Positions 17,618 through 25,597 of a stretch of 46,910 bases of DNA are shown piece after piece. The DNA comes from an uncultured Senegalimassilia sp. (GTDB lineage Bacteria; Actinomycetota; Coriobacteriia; Coriobacteriales; Eggerthellaceae). Numbering within the stretch: the stretch's first letter is position 1; every line of letters starts with the position of its first letter. The notes beneath the pieces were generated by a model that was not told the origin of the DNA, made no database searches, and saw only the letters and a program-made list of their open reading frames with translations. The stretch lies in NCBI RefSeq assembly GCF_934630535.1, contig NZ_CAKTVU010000015.1, forward strand, positions 1-46,910, given 5' to 3'. The position numbers and the translations under genes are program-made.

Positions 17618-18484
17618 GTGTTCAGCGATTTCGCTATCTGGTATTTGTTTCTCGCCGGCACGGCCGGAGGCGCTTTCCTGTGCGCCACGGTGATGGATGT
17701 CCGCGCGAACCCCGGCTGGGATGCGCGCCGCGTGCCGCTTTGCACGCGATGTGGCATGTTCGGCGCCTTCGGGTTTTTGGCGCTGGCGGCGCTCATGCTG
17801 TTCTGCGATCTTGGGGACCCCTTCGATATATGGTATCTGTTCGAGAATCCGCTGCGCTCCATCGTGTCGATGGGCGCATGGCTGATCGTGCTGGGCTTGG
17901 CGCTCTCATTGGCGGTATCGGCCATGATCGCCGCAAGGATAGACATGCCGTATCTGTTCCGCTTCCTGGAAATCGCCGGCTCTGTGGCGGCCATCGGCGT
18001 GATGGGCTATACCGGCGTGCTGCTGTCGTCGATGGTCGCCGTCGAGTTCTGGAACACCTGGCTTCTGGTCGCGCTGTTCGTCGTGTCGGCCGTAAGCTGC
18101 GGCTGCGCCTTTATCTCGCTTTCCGCTTTCATCCTCTCGGGATCGGCGCAAAGGTCCTTGGCGCTGAAAGGCGCTGCCCGCTTGCTGCGCGCGGCGGAGC
18201 TTGTCGTGCTGGTCGCGTTCCTTGCGTCGCGGTGGTTAGCGGGCGGCGCGGCGCAGCGGTCTTGCGAACTGCTGTTTTCGGGGCAGCTTGCAGGGATCTT
18301 CTGGGGCGGGCTCGTGCTATGCGGGTTCATCGTTCCGGTCTTCGCGGACTTGATCGCGCGCGTGGCTCCCGTGCCGGTCTTGCGGCAGATAAGCGCGGCA
18401 TCGACGTTGGCGGGCGGGCTGTGCCTGCGATATTGCGTGGTGCTCGCGGCTTCGCACGCCCCGATTTCGCTGATTGTGACATAA
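17618..18484 (+). CDS. Orphan NrfD-like polytopic membrane protein
   Basis: A 288-residue protein with about eight hydrophobic segments, of the NrfD/PsrC type that anchors exported Fe-S and molybdenum oxidoreductases and exchanges electrons with quinones. It begins F-S-D-F-A-I-W-Y-L-F-L-A-G-T-A-G-G-A, the usual Gly-rich first helix. The GTG at 17618 is chosen because GGGAAGGGG lies seven bases upstream; earlier GTGs at 17597 and 17612 are too close to or ahead of that site. No catalytic or ferredoxin subunit lies next to it. The gene is followed by a regulator and an SPFH protein, then by a reductase operon that has its own NrfD at 23364. It may be a spare anchor, a partner for an enzyme elsewhere, or a regulatory membrane subunit. 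Confidence 0.75.
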   Translation: MFSDFAIWYLFLAGTAGGAFLCATVMDVRANPGWDARRVPLCTRCGMFGAFGFLALAALMLFCDLGDPFDIWYLFENPLRSIVSMGAWLIVLGLALSLAVSAMIAARIDMPYLFRFLEIAGSVAAIGVMGYTGVLLSSMVAVEFWNTWLLVALFVVSAVSCGCAFISLSAFILSGSAQRSLALKGAARLLRAAELVVLVAFLASRWLAGGAAQRSCELLFSGQLAGIFWGGLVLCGFIVPVFADLIARVAPVPVLRQISAASTLAGGLCLRYCVVLAASHAPISLIVT

Positions 18485-18487
18485 TGA

Positions 18488-18506
18488 TAGTTCATTAGGT
18501 AAACTA
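18488..18506. promoter_or_regulatory. Operator-like dyad upstream of gntR
   Basis: TAGTT at 18488-18492 and AACTA at 18502-18506 form a dyad with nine bases between, about 110 bases ahead of the GntR-type gene. The left half extends to TAGTTCA, the same 7-mer (or its complement) found three times in the promoter region at 20140-20161. Autoregulation by the GntR-type protein is a reasonable inference. Confidence 0.45.
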
Positions 18507-18611
18507 CGCTCTGGCGCAAGGTGCTTCAGGTTCGCGCGAAAGCGGGAAACCGGGTCCATAACGGCTCGCAAGCGCCTTAGCGAAACGTATCGATACGAAA
18601 CGGGGCAGGCC

Positions 18612-19052
18612 ATGACGGCGATCTCCAACACAAGGCAAACCGGCGAATCCGCGTTGGTCGCCGATAAGGATCTCATCACCATCGACGAGGACAGCGGTAT
18701 CCCCATTTGGATGCAGCTGCGCAACAGGCTGGTGTACTTGGTGGTGTCGGGAACGTTCCCGCCCGGCATGAAGCTGCCGACGGTGCGCGACCTGTCCTCG
18801 TCGCTGAAGGTGAACTACAACACGGTCAGCAAGGTGTATCGCGACATCGAGAAGGACGGCTACGTCATCACGCGCCGCGGCAAGGGCACGTTCGTGGCCG
18901 AGATCAATTCAAGCGGCTACGAAGCGCAAGACGCGAAAGCTGCGGTGGATATGCTGATCGATAAATTCCTGGAGCAATGCAAGGAGCTGGGGCTGTCCGA
19001 GACGGATGCAGCCGCGGCGGTGGCGAAGCGTGCAGGGGGGATGTTCGTATGA
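18612..19052 (+). CDS. GntR-family transcriptional regulator (YtrA-like)
   Basis: A 146-residue regulator. After a variable N-terminus, the winged helix-turn-helix starts with G-I-P-I-W-M-Q-L-R-N-R-L (about residues 29-40) and continues with F-P-P-G-M-K-L-P-T-V-R-D-L, then N-Y-N-T-V-S-K-V-Y-R-D-I and the wing R-R-G-K-G-T-F-V (about residues 88-95). The short C-terminal region of some 50 helical residues, with no large effector domain, is typical of the YtrA subfamily, whose members usually control transport or membrane genes beside them. The stop overlaps the next start (ATGA at 19049-19052), so it is translationally coupled to the SPFH gene. The ribosome site at 18612 is weak. Confidence 0.85.
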   Translation: MTAISNTRQTGESALVADKDLITIDEDSGIPIWMQLRNRLVYLVVSGTFPPGMKLPTVRDLSSSLKVNYNTVSKVYRDIEKDGYVITRRGKGTFVAEINSSGYEAQDAKAAVDMLIDKFLEQCKELGLSETDAAAAVAKRAGGMFV

Positions 19053-19996
19053 GAAGGTTCGGACCGCGGCGCGGGCATCGTGGAAGCGAGCAGGCGGACG
19101 TCGCGTTCGCCAACGTGTCGCACGAGTCCCCCGACAACATCATCACCGAAAAGGACGCAAGCCGCGTCGGTGTGTACAGCTTCGCCCTGCTCATGTTCGC
19201 GGTGGGCTTTGCCGCCGTTTTCGCCCTCACGTCACCGTGGCTGAGCGTGTTCACCGTGCTCGGCTCGGCGGCGGCGGGGCTGTTGCTCGCGTCGACGGTG
19301 CGCGTGGCGGCGCAATGGGAGCATGTGGCGCTGCTGCGCTTCGGCAGGTTCCGCAAGATCGCGGGCCCGGGCGTGTACGTGGTCGTGCCGTTCGTGGACT
19401 CCGTGGCGATGCATATCGACCGCCGAACCATCACCACGGCATTCTATGCCGAGCAGGCGCTGACGTCCGACCTGGTCAGCGTGGACGTCGATGCCATCCT
19501 GTTCTGGATGGTCTACGACTCCGAGAAGGCGTGTCTCGAGGTGGCGAACTTCCCGCAGGCCGTGCGCCGTGCGGCGCAGACGGCGGTGCGCGACGCCATC
19601 GGCCAGGTCACGTTGGCCGAGCTTTCCGTTCGCCGTCGCCAGCTCGATCACGAGTTGCAGGAGTTCATGGCCGAAAAGTGTGAGGAGTGGGGCATCAGCG
19701 TCATCTCCGTGGAGATCCGCAACATCAAGATCCCGAAGGAGCTGCAGGACTCGTTGGCGCGAGAGGCCCAAGCCGAGCGCGAGCGCGACGCCCGCGTGCT
19801 GCTGGCCGACGTCGAGCGCGACATCTCCGAGATGTATGTGGAGGCGGCGCGCGTGTACAACGAGGAGCCGGGCGCCATGCAGCTGCGCGCCATGAACCTT
19901 TCCTATGAAAGCGCCCGCGATGGCAAGGGCGTCCTCCTTGCGCCCAGCAGCCTGGCGGACGGTTTCGTCGACCTGGGCAAGGATATGGCGAAGTAG
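19049..19996 (+). CDS. SPFH/band 7 (stomatin-like) membrane protein
   Basis: A 315-residue protein beginning at the ATG overlapping the gntR stop. Residues about 42-86 hold two close hydrophobic segments, followed by an SPFH domain (about 90-260) with V-A-L-L-R-F-G-R-F, G-P-G-V-Y-V-V-V-P-F, a R-R-T-I-T-T strand and the helical stretch with E-I-R-N-I-K-I-P-K-E-L-Q. A charged Ala/Glu/Arg coiled-coil segment (about 235-285) precedes a short tail. Family members form membrane-attached oligomeric rings or scaffolds linked to membrane quality control and lipid domains. Coupling of such a protein to a YtrA-type GntR regulator, next to a respiratory operon, suggests a membrane-stress or complex-assembly role (inference). 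Confidence 0.85.
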   Translation: MRRFGPRRGHRGSEQADVAFANVSHESPDNIITEKDASRVGVYSFALLMFAVGFAAVFALTSPWLSVFTVLGSAAAGLLLASTVRVAAQWEHVALLRFGRFRKIAGPGVYVVVPFVDSVAMHIDRRTITTAFYAEQALTSDLVSVDVDAILFWMVYDSEKACLEVANFPQAVRRAAQTAVRDAIGQVTLAELSVRRRQLDHELQEFMAEKCEEWGISVISVEIRNIKIPKELQDSLAREAQAERERDARVLLADVERDISEMYVEAARVYNEEPGAMQLRAMNLSYESARDGKGVLLAPSSLADGFVDLGKDMAK

Positions 19997-20139
19997 CCGG
20001 GAAGTGCTCCGGGCTGGTGCGTGGTGCGGCAGCTGATTCGACGGGTTCAAAAGGCAAACAAGTCGGAAACCCAAGTGTCACAGCAAGCAGCGCGCAAGCG
20101 TTTCCCCAGGTAGAAGATATTCTTTACAAAATATAACCA

Positions 20140-20175
20140 TTGAACTATTGAACTAGTTCAACATAAGAGTAATAT
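20140..20175 (+). promoter_or_regulatory. Promoter and operator of the reductase operon
   Basis: Within the gene-free interval 19997-20314, a perfect 14-base palindrome TTGAACTAGTTCAA (20148-20161) is preceded by a direct repeat of its left half (TTGAACTA, 20140-20147). TTGAAC at 20148-20153 and TAATAT at 20170-20175, 16 bases apart, make a good promoter whose -35 box lies inside the palindrome, so a bound protein would block or position RNA polymerase. The half-site TGAACTA/TAGTTCA also occurs upstream of gntR at 18488-18494. Confidence 0.55.
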
Positions 20176-20314
20176 ACGGCTCGAGAGGTTGGCCATCCAT
20201 GGTATGCACGAATGGGGGAGCTTGATCTCGGGCCGTTTCTTTCGCGCGGTTGCAAACGGGCGGAGGCGCGCGGCGCGGGGTCGATGCTTTCGGAGAGATA
20301 ACCGAGGAGGAGAG

Positions 20315-22714
20315 ATGACGGGAACGCAAAGCGCAAGCCGCGGTTTGACCCGTAGGGATTTTCTCAAGGTCGGCGTTGCGGGAGCGACGGGCTTGGCTGC
20401 CGCCGGTTCCATGACCGGCTGCGACGCCTGGCTGGGCGCCGCCACGCAGCAGGCTGCCGATGAGAAGACCGTATACACGCTGCACCAGTTCATGTGCACG
20501 GGGCGTTGCTCGCTCAAATGCACGGTGCGCGACGGCCGTTTGGCCATGATCCAGCCCAACGACACGGTCGACCCGTACTACCGCCACGTATGCGTGAAGG
20601 GCATTTCCGAGATCCAGCACGTCTACAGCGATGAGCGCCTGCAGTCGCCCATGCGCCGCGTCGGCGCGCGCGGCGAAGGTTCGTTCGAGGTGATCAGCTG
20701 GGACGAGGCTATCAAGACGGTGGGCGACGAGCTGAGGAAGGCCTGGGGCAAGTACGGCAAGCAGTCCGTGTACATGTCCGCTTCCAACGAGCCGCGCTTC
20801 GGCTTCCTGCCGGCGCTTCTGGGCTGCGCCACCGGCGTCGAGCCCGGCATCGACCGCGGCACGGGCAACGGTTCCGCGCCGGCCATCGGCGGCGATGTGT
20901 TCGGCGGCGGCACGAACGAGACGCGCGACTGGGTGAACACCAAGACGCTCGTGGTCTCCGGCACCAACCTGCTGGAAAGCTCCATGATGCAGGCCAATAC
21001 GTTCCTGGATGCGAAGAAGGCCGGTTGCGAGATCATCGTGCTCGACCCGCACTTCTCCACCACGGCCGGCAAGGCCAGCAAGTGGATCCCCGTGATCCCG
21101 GGCACCGACGCGGCGTTCTACCTGGGCATGGTCAGCTACATCCTGGACAACAAGCTCTATAACGAAGCTTATATGCGCGAGCACACGTCGTTCCCGTTCC
21201 TCATGGACGAGGCCACGGGCAAGCTGCTGCGCACGGGCGCGGCTTGGGGAACCGACGAGGAGACCGGCGAGCCGGTCGACCCCGGCGACTTCATGGTGTG
21301 GGACGCCGCCAAGGGCGCGGCGGTCCCGTATGCCGAGGCCGTCGCCACCGCTGCGCTCGAGGGCTCGTTCGACGTGGATGGCAAGAAGGTCATCACCGTG
21401 TTCGAAAGCCTCAAGCGCAATCAGCGTCCGTACACGTGCGAGTGGGCCGAGGGCGTTTGCGGCGCGAGCGCTGATACGATCGCCGAAGTGGCGCGCAAGT
21501 ACGCCACGGGCGGTCCGGCGTACCTGGCGTTCGGCCAGGGCGGCTCCGACAAGTACTCCAACCCCGACATCATCGGCCACGCCGGCATGGTGCTGGTGTC
21601 GCTCACGGGCAATATCGGCAAGCCCGGCTGCGGTATCGGCCATGGCATCGGCGGCGGCGGTTACAGCGTGTCGCTGGGCGAATGGGAGCTTCCCGAGCAG
21701 TTCAAGCCCGCTGAGCTGGACGTCCGCTCCGACCGCTTCCCCGATCGCGACGGCGGCGTGCATGTGATCATCTCGCTGGGCAACACGTTCCAGCAGTACT
21801 GGGCGAATATGAACAAGACGCGCGGATGGATCGATTCGCTGGACTTCATCGTCCACATCGGCATGTACTACGAGGACACGGTGAAGTACGCCGACATCGT
21901 GCTGCCGGTGTGCAGCAAGTTCGAGGACACCGTCGAGCACTCGATCGTGCGCAGCGACTACAACCATGTGAACCTGCAGACGAAGTGCATCGACCCGCTG
22001 TTCGAGAGCAAGCCCGACTTCGACGTCATGCGCCTGATCGCCGACGAGATGGGCGTGGGCGAGTATCTGCCCAAGACCGCGGAGGAGCTGGTGCGCTACC
22101 AGATCGAGCATTCCGAGGACCTTGCCGAGCAGGGCATCACGCTGGCAGAGCTCGAGAAGAACCACGGCAGCATGAAGATGGCCGACGTCGACGAGCCTCG
22201 CCGCGCCTACACCGACCTGAAGTTCGAAACCCCCACCACGCGCATGGAGCCGTACTACGAGGCCTGGAAGCCTTGCGAGCAGGCATGGCCGAACTGGGAG
22301 GAGAACAACGAGGCGTACGCCGGCAACCCGCTGGCGGAGAAGTATCCGCTGCAGTTCACGCAGACGCGCACCCGTTTCTCCAACCACTCGCACTTCAAGG
22401 CGGCGAAGTGGGTGCAGCAGTTCGCCAAACCCACGCTGGAGCTGAACCCGGCCGACATGGCCTCGCGCGGCATCGCCGACAAGGACGTGGTGGAGGCGTT
22501 CAACGACCGCGGCTCGTTCAAGTGCGTGGCGCGCGCGAACAACGCCGTGCGTCCCGGCTCCTGCCGCACCTGGGAAGCGGGCTGGAGCAAGTACATCGAG
22601 GAGGGGAACACGCAAAACGTCACGAACGACCACGTGAACCCGCGCGATGAGTACCTGCCCACCGGCGCGCCCATCCCGTTCAACGACACCCTTGTCGAAG
22701 TGAAGAAAGCGTAG
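20315..22714 (+). CDS. Tat-exported molybdopterin oxidoreductase, DMSO reductase family
   Basis: A 799-residue catalytic subunit. The ATG at 20315 follows GAGGAGGAGAG and gives a twin-arginine signal (L-T-R-R-D-F-L-K-V-G, then a hydrophobic run and T-G-C), so it acts outside the membrane. A [4Fe-4S] binding region follows: C-T-G-R-C-S-L-K-C with the fourth cysteine in Y-R-H-V-C-V-K-G. The rest has the family's cofactor-binding layout: V-V-S-G-T-N-L-L-E-S, a G-S-D-K-Y-S-N region, and a C-terminal beta domain with L-Q-F-T-Q-T-R-T-R and S-N-H-S-H-F. I could not identify the molybdenum ligand with confidence. Downstream genes supply the electron-transfer, membrane and chaperone subunits. Related Eggerthellaceae enzymes include catechol dehydroxylases and N- or S-oxide reductases; the substrate is unknown. 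Confidence 0.88.
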   Translation: MTGTQSASRGLTRRDFLKVGVAGATGLAAAGSMTGCDAWLGAATQQAADEKTVYTLHQFMCTGRCSLKCTVRDGRLAMIQPNDTVDPYYRHVCVKGISEIQHVYSDERLQSPMRRVGARGEGSFEVISWDEAIKTVGDELRKAWGKYGKQSVYMSASNEPRFGFLPALLGCATGVEPGIDRGTGNGSAPAIGGDVFGGGTNETRDWVNTKTLVVSGTNLLESSMMQANTFLDAKKAGCEIIVLDPHFSTTAGKASKWIPVIPGTDAAFYLGMVSYILDNKLYNEAYMREHTSFPFLMDEATGKLLRTGAAWGTDEETGEPVDPGDFMVWDAAKGAAVPYAEAVATAALEGSFDVDGKKVITVFESLKRNQRPYTCEWAEGVCGASADTIAEVARKYATGGPAYLAFGQGGSDKYSNPDIIGHAGMVLVSLTGNIGKPGCGIGHGIGGGGYSVSLGEWELPEQFKPAELDVRSDRFPDRDGGVHVIISLGNTFQQYWANMNKTRGWIDSLDFIVHIGMYYEDTVKYADIVLPVCSKFEDTVEHSIVRSDYNHVNLQTKCIDPLFESKPDFDVMRLIADEMGVGEYLPKTAEELVRYQIEHSEDLAEQGITLAELEKNHGSMKMADVDEPRRAYTDLKFETPTTRMEPYYEAWKPCEQAWPNWEENNEAYAGNPLAEKYPLQFTQTRTRFSNHSHFKAAKWVQQFAKPTLELNPADMASRGIADKDVVEAFNDRGSFKCVARANNAVRPGSCRTWEAGWSKYIEEGNTQNVTNDHVNPRDEYLPTGAPIPFNDTLVEVKKA

Positions 22715-22724
22715 GTGATATGCC

Positions 22725-23351
22725 ATGACGAAACTTGCAATCGGTATCAACCTTGATCGCTGCATCGGCTGTCATACCTGCGCAAACGCTTGCAAAATGC
22801 AGAACAACGTGCCCGACGGCATGCTGTGGAACCGTGTGATCACCGAGGGCTGCGACGCCATCGACGGCGCCGTGGGCGAGTACCCCAACCTGAGCCGCAC
22901 CTATGTGCCTCTGGCGTGTCAGCACTGCGAGAACCCGGCCTGCCTGAAGGTGTGCCCGACGGGCGCCACGTACAAAGACGAGCAGGGCCGCGTGGAGATC
23001 GATTACGACCGTTGCATCGGCTGCCGCATGTGCATGGCCGCCTGCCCCTTCAACGCCCGCGTGTTCAACTGGGAAGACCCTCAGCGCGACGGCGATTTCA
23101 ACTGGGGCGACGCGCGCGTGCCCGTGCGCACCCGCGGCGTGATGGAGAAGTGCACGCTGTGCAAGGAGCGCACCGATGCCGGCGAGGAGCCGATGTGCGT
23201 GGTGTGCTGCCCGACGCACGCCCGCGTGTTCGGCGATCTGGACGACCCGAACTCGGAGCTGGCGCAGCTGCGCGCCACGAAGGGCAAGGATGTGCATATT
23301 CTGCTGGAAGAGAAGGGCACGAAGCCCCAAGTCTTCTACTTCGACGAGTAA
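22725..23351 (+). CDS. Four-cluster ferredoxin subunit (DmsB-like)
   Basis: A 208-residue iron-sulfur protein starting ten bases after the catalytic gene. Four groups of four cysteines are visible: C-I-G-C-H-T-C-A-N-A-C near residue 13, C-Q-H-C-E-N-P-A-C-L-K-V-C-P near residue 66, C-I-G-C-R-M-C-M-A-A-C-P near residue 98, and C-T-L-C with C-V-V-C-C-P further on. This is the arrangement of DmsB/NrfC/PsrB subunits that pass electrons from a membrane anchor to a molybdenum subunit. It has no signal peptide of its own, so export would be by hitch-hiking with the Tat signal of the catalytic subunit. Its length matches the family. Confidence 0.92.
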   Translation: MTKLAIGINLDRCIGCHTCANACKMQNNVPDGMLWNRVITEGCDAIDGAVGEYPNLSRTYVPLACQHCENPACLKVCPTGATYKDEQGRVEIDYDRCIGCRMCMAACPFNARVFNWEDPQRDGDFNWGDARVPVRTRGVMEKCTLCKERTDAGEEPMCVVCCPTHARVFGDLDDPNSELAQLRATKGKDVHILLEEKGTKPQVFYFDE

Positions 23352-23363
23352 AGGGGTGCCGTT

Positions 23364-24524
23364 ATGAAACTTTCGGCTCAGTCTAAGATCGGCGTCGGCG
23401 TTCTGGCGGCGATCATGGTGATCGGCTTCTGCGCCTACGTGTTCCAGCTGACGCAGGGCCTGTGCGTGACGGGCATGTCCAACGGCGTGTCGTGGGGCCT
23501 GTACATCACGTGCTTCATGTTCTTCGTCGGCCTGTCCGCCGGCGGCCTGATCGTGGCCAGCTCGGCGCACGTGTTCGGCATCGAGTCGTTCAAGCGCGTG
23601 TCCATGCCCGCGGTCATCACCTCCACGGTGTGCATCCTGTGCGCAGGCGCGTTCATCCTGATCGACCTGGGCGGCATCCAGCGCATCTGGAACATGTTCA
23701 TCCACTTGAACTTCACCAGCCCGCTGGCGTGGGACATGTGCGTCATCACGACGTACCTGGTCATCAACGTGCTGGACATCATCTGGCTGCGTCGCGGCGA
23801 TGAGCGTAAGGTGAAGATGCTGTCGTATGTGGCGCTGCCGGTCGCCATCCTGGTGCACAGCGTGACGGCGTGGATCTTCGGCCTGGAGATCGCCAAGGAG
23901 GGCTGGTACTCGGCCATCATGGCCCCCATCTTCGTGGCGTCCGCCTGCGACTCGGGCTTGGCGCTTCTGATGGTGGTTCTGGCGGCGGTGCGCAAGGCGG
24001 GCGTGTTCGATTGCGGCCGCGATCTGTTCGCGAACCTGGCGCGTCTGCTGGCGACGTTCATCGCGGTGGATGCGTTCTTCATTGGCTGCGAGCTTCTGAC
24101 CACGGCGTATCCGGGCACCGAGGGCGCATCCCATGTGCTCGGCATCATGACCTCGGGCGCGACCGCACCGTTTTTCTGGTTCGAGATCCTGGGCGGCCTG
24201 CTGATCCCGTTCGTGCTGCTGGCGTCCGCTAAGCGCCGCGAGCGCACGGGCGTGGTGGTCGCGGCCAGCGCGCTGGTGATGTGCGGCGTGTTCTGCAAGC
24301 GCGTGTGGCTGCTGTTCACCAGCTTCACGGTCACGAACGTGTACGGCGCGCCGGGCATCTCGTCCGGATCGACCGCGGCACGCGGTGCCGACGGGTTCGA
24401 CATGTGGGCGCTTGCCGGGTCGTACATGCCCCAGCCGGTCGAGTTCGCCGTGGTGGCGGCGGTGGTGAGCTTCTGCATCCTGGGCATCGCGCTTCTGTCG
24501 AAGAAGCTGGTTGCGAAGGCATAA
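23364..24524 (+). CDS. NrfD-family membrane anchor of the reductase
   Basis: A 386-residue polytopic protein with about nine to ten hydrophobic segments, 12 bases after the ferredoxin gene. The Gly-rich second segment (F-V-G-L-S-A-G-G-L-I-V-A-S) and the S-P-L-A-W-D motif near residue 120 are typical of NrfD/PsrC subunits. It would anchor the catalytic and ferredoxin subunits to the outer face of the membrane and oxidise quinol (family knowledge). Its position between the ferredoxin and the TorD chaperone makes it the dedicated anchor of this enzyme, unlike the orphan NrfD at 17618-18484. It is about 100 residues longer than that orphan. Confidence 0.9.
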   Translation: MKLSAQSKIGVGVLAAIMVIGFCAYVFQLTQGLCVTGMSNGVSWGLYITCFMFFVGLSAGGLIVASSAHVFGIESFKRVSMPAVITSTVCILCAGAFILIDLGGIQRIWNMFIHLNFTSPLAWDMCVITTYLVINVLDIIWLRRGDERKVKMLSYVALPVAILVHSVTAWIFGLEIAKEGWYSAIMAPIFVASACDSGLALLMVVLAAVRKAGVFDCGRDLFANLARLLATFIAVDAFFIGCELLTTAYPGTEGASHVLGIMTSGATAPFFWFEILGGLLIPFVLLASAKRRERTGVVVAASALVMCGVFCKRVWLLFTSFTVTNVYGAPGISSGSTAARGADGFDMWALAGSYMPQPVEFAVVAAVVSFCILGIALLSKKLVAKA

Positions 24525-24612
24525 GGCCATGTTGCGCGGCGCCCTATCCCGGGGCGCCGCGGGCGGTGCCTCTCTGTTGGGCAAAGGGTCGTTTGGTTTG
24601 AAAGGACGGGAA

Positions 24613-25263
24613 ATGCGTTCGATGACGTGCGAGGAATGGACGGTCGCGTCCCAGCTGTACGCGTTCTTGGGCAATAGCCTGCTGTCGCCGATGAGCCGTA
24701 CGGAATCGGTCGGCTTGGATCCGGCGTTCTGGCGCGATCTGGGCGGCTTGCTCGATGGCGCGCTGGCCGATCCGGCCGAGTCGTTGGCATCTTGGGCTGA
24801 GCGTGCGTCCGCCGATGCCGGCCGCTCCGAGGTTGTGCAGCGTGTATCCGTCGAGTTCACGAAGCTGTTCGTCGGCCCTCCGAAGCCGGCGGCCGCGCCT
24901 TGGGAGTCGGCAAACGGCCCCGTTGAGTCGCATGTCGGTTTCGGCGAGGCGACGTTTGCCATGCGGGAGCGGTTGCGCGCCCTCGGCCTGGAGCTGTGCA
25001 ACGAGAACAACCAGTACGAAGACCACGCGGGCATCGAGTTGCTGTACCTGTCCGAGCTTTGCCGCCGGGCATCGGAAGAGCCCTCCGGCGCCGCTGCCTG
25101 CGATGCGGCCGCACCGGATGCGGAGGAGATCGCGTCGTTCGTTCGCGAGCATCCGCTTGTCTGGGTGCCCCGTCTTCGCGAGAAGGTGGCGGTGTCGCAG
25201 CCGGAGGGCTATTTCGTTCGCCTGCTCGACTATGCGTTGGCATTGCTGAGGTGGCAAGCGTGA
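24613..25263 (+). CDS. TorD-family chaperone of the reductase
   Basis: A 216-residue, all-helical cytoplasmic protein of the TorD/DmsD family, which binds the Tat signal and apo-form of a molybdenum enzyme until the cofactor is inserted. The ATG at 24613 is chosen for the AAAGGACGGG just upstream; an in-frame TTG at 24511 would overlap the NrfD gene and adds a non-conserved Gly-rich stretch. The family motif is visible as Y-E-D-H-A-G-I-E-L-L-Y-L (near residue 136). It is the last gene of the reductase operon and is followed by a clear terminator. Its natural client is the Tat-signal protein encoded at 20315. Confidence 0.85.
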   Translation: MRSMTCEEWTVASQLYAFLGNSLLSPMSRTESVGLDPAFWRDLGGLLDGALADPAESLASWAERASADAGRSEVVQRVSVEFTKLFVGPPKPAAAPWESANGPVESHVGFGEATFAMRERLRALGLELCNENNQYEDHAGIELLYLSELCRRASEEPSGAAACDAAAPDAEEIASFVREHPLVWVPRLREKVAVSQPEGYFVRLLDYALALLRWQA

Positions 25264-25330
25264 TTGATGGGCCTGCGGCGGGTGTTTTCGCTCAAGGGGT
25301 TCGCGGCGCGTGAAGCAGGGACTGCTGGTT

Positions 25331-25370
25331 AGGCGGTGCGCCCTTCGGGGCGCGCCGCCTTTTGCGTTTT
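25331..25370 (+). terminator. Intrinsic terminator of the reductase operon
   Basis: A GC-rich stem of about 12 bp (one G-U pair) with a short TTC loop (arms about 25332-25343 and 25347-25359), followed by TTTTGCGTTTT. This is the standard form of a Rho-independent terminator, about 70 bases after torD. Confidence 0.8.
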
Positions 25371-25597
25371 AGCGGGCGGTGGTGAGGGGGAAGCGGCGGT
25401 TTGCGTTGCTGCACGGAAGCGGCTGGGTCACGATGACGCTTCGGGGACGTAGCACTAGGTGTCCGAATCGAGCAGGTGCGAAGCGCCCTCGGTCAACGCT
25501 TGGTTTCGGCATTTCGCATCTGGGGGATCTGGACAGTTAACGCTACATCCTCAAAGTGCCCGAGGCGTCGGGCGATTGTTAGCGGGCGGTGGTGAGG
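25369..25597. repeat. 19-bp direct repeats bounding an intergenic insert
   Basis: The 19 bases at 25369-25387 recur exactly at 25579-25597. The second copy is the 3' end of the hydrolase gene, including its stop codon. The 191 bases between contain an inverted-repeat element (25445-25550). The layout suggests an insertion that duplicated the gene end, or a deletion remnant. The gene-free interval 25264-25578 holds only this and the operon terminator. Confidence 0.7.
25445..25550. repeat. Inverted-repeat-bounded element, short copy
   Basis: The left end (25445-25465) and right end (25530-25550) each match 19 of 21 bases of the corresponding ends at 16882-16902 and 17254-17274. Only about 64 bases lie between, with no ORF, so this is an internally deleted or empty version of the gene-bearing element. 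The 12 bases before the left end also match the solo copy at 17519. Confidence 0.65.

Noticed and set aside
17581..18498. A 305-residue frame overlapping the NrfD-like gene on the same strand
   Set aside because: Arg/Gly-rich with no hydrophobic pattern, whereas the alternative frame gives an eight-helix membrane protein with a proper ribosome site.
20153..22765. An 870-residue minus-strand open frame opposite the molybdenum enzyme
   Set aside because: It is the antisense shadow of a GC-rich gene, with low-complexity Arg/His/Leu/Val composition, no family motifs and no ribosome site. The plus-strand protein has clear cofactor motifs.
22680..25034. A 784-residue minus-strand open frame opposite the ferredoxin, NrfD and TorD genes
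   Set aside because: It crosses several real genes, is rich in Arg, His, Ala and Gln, and shows no domain pattern. It is a shadow frame.
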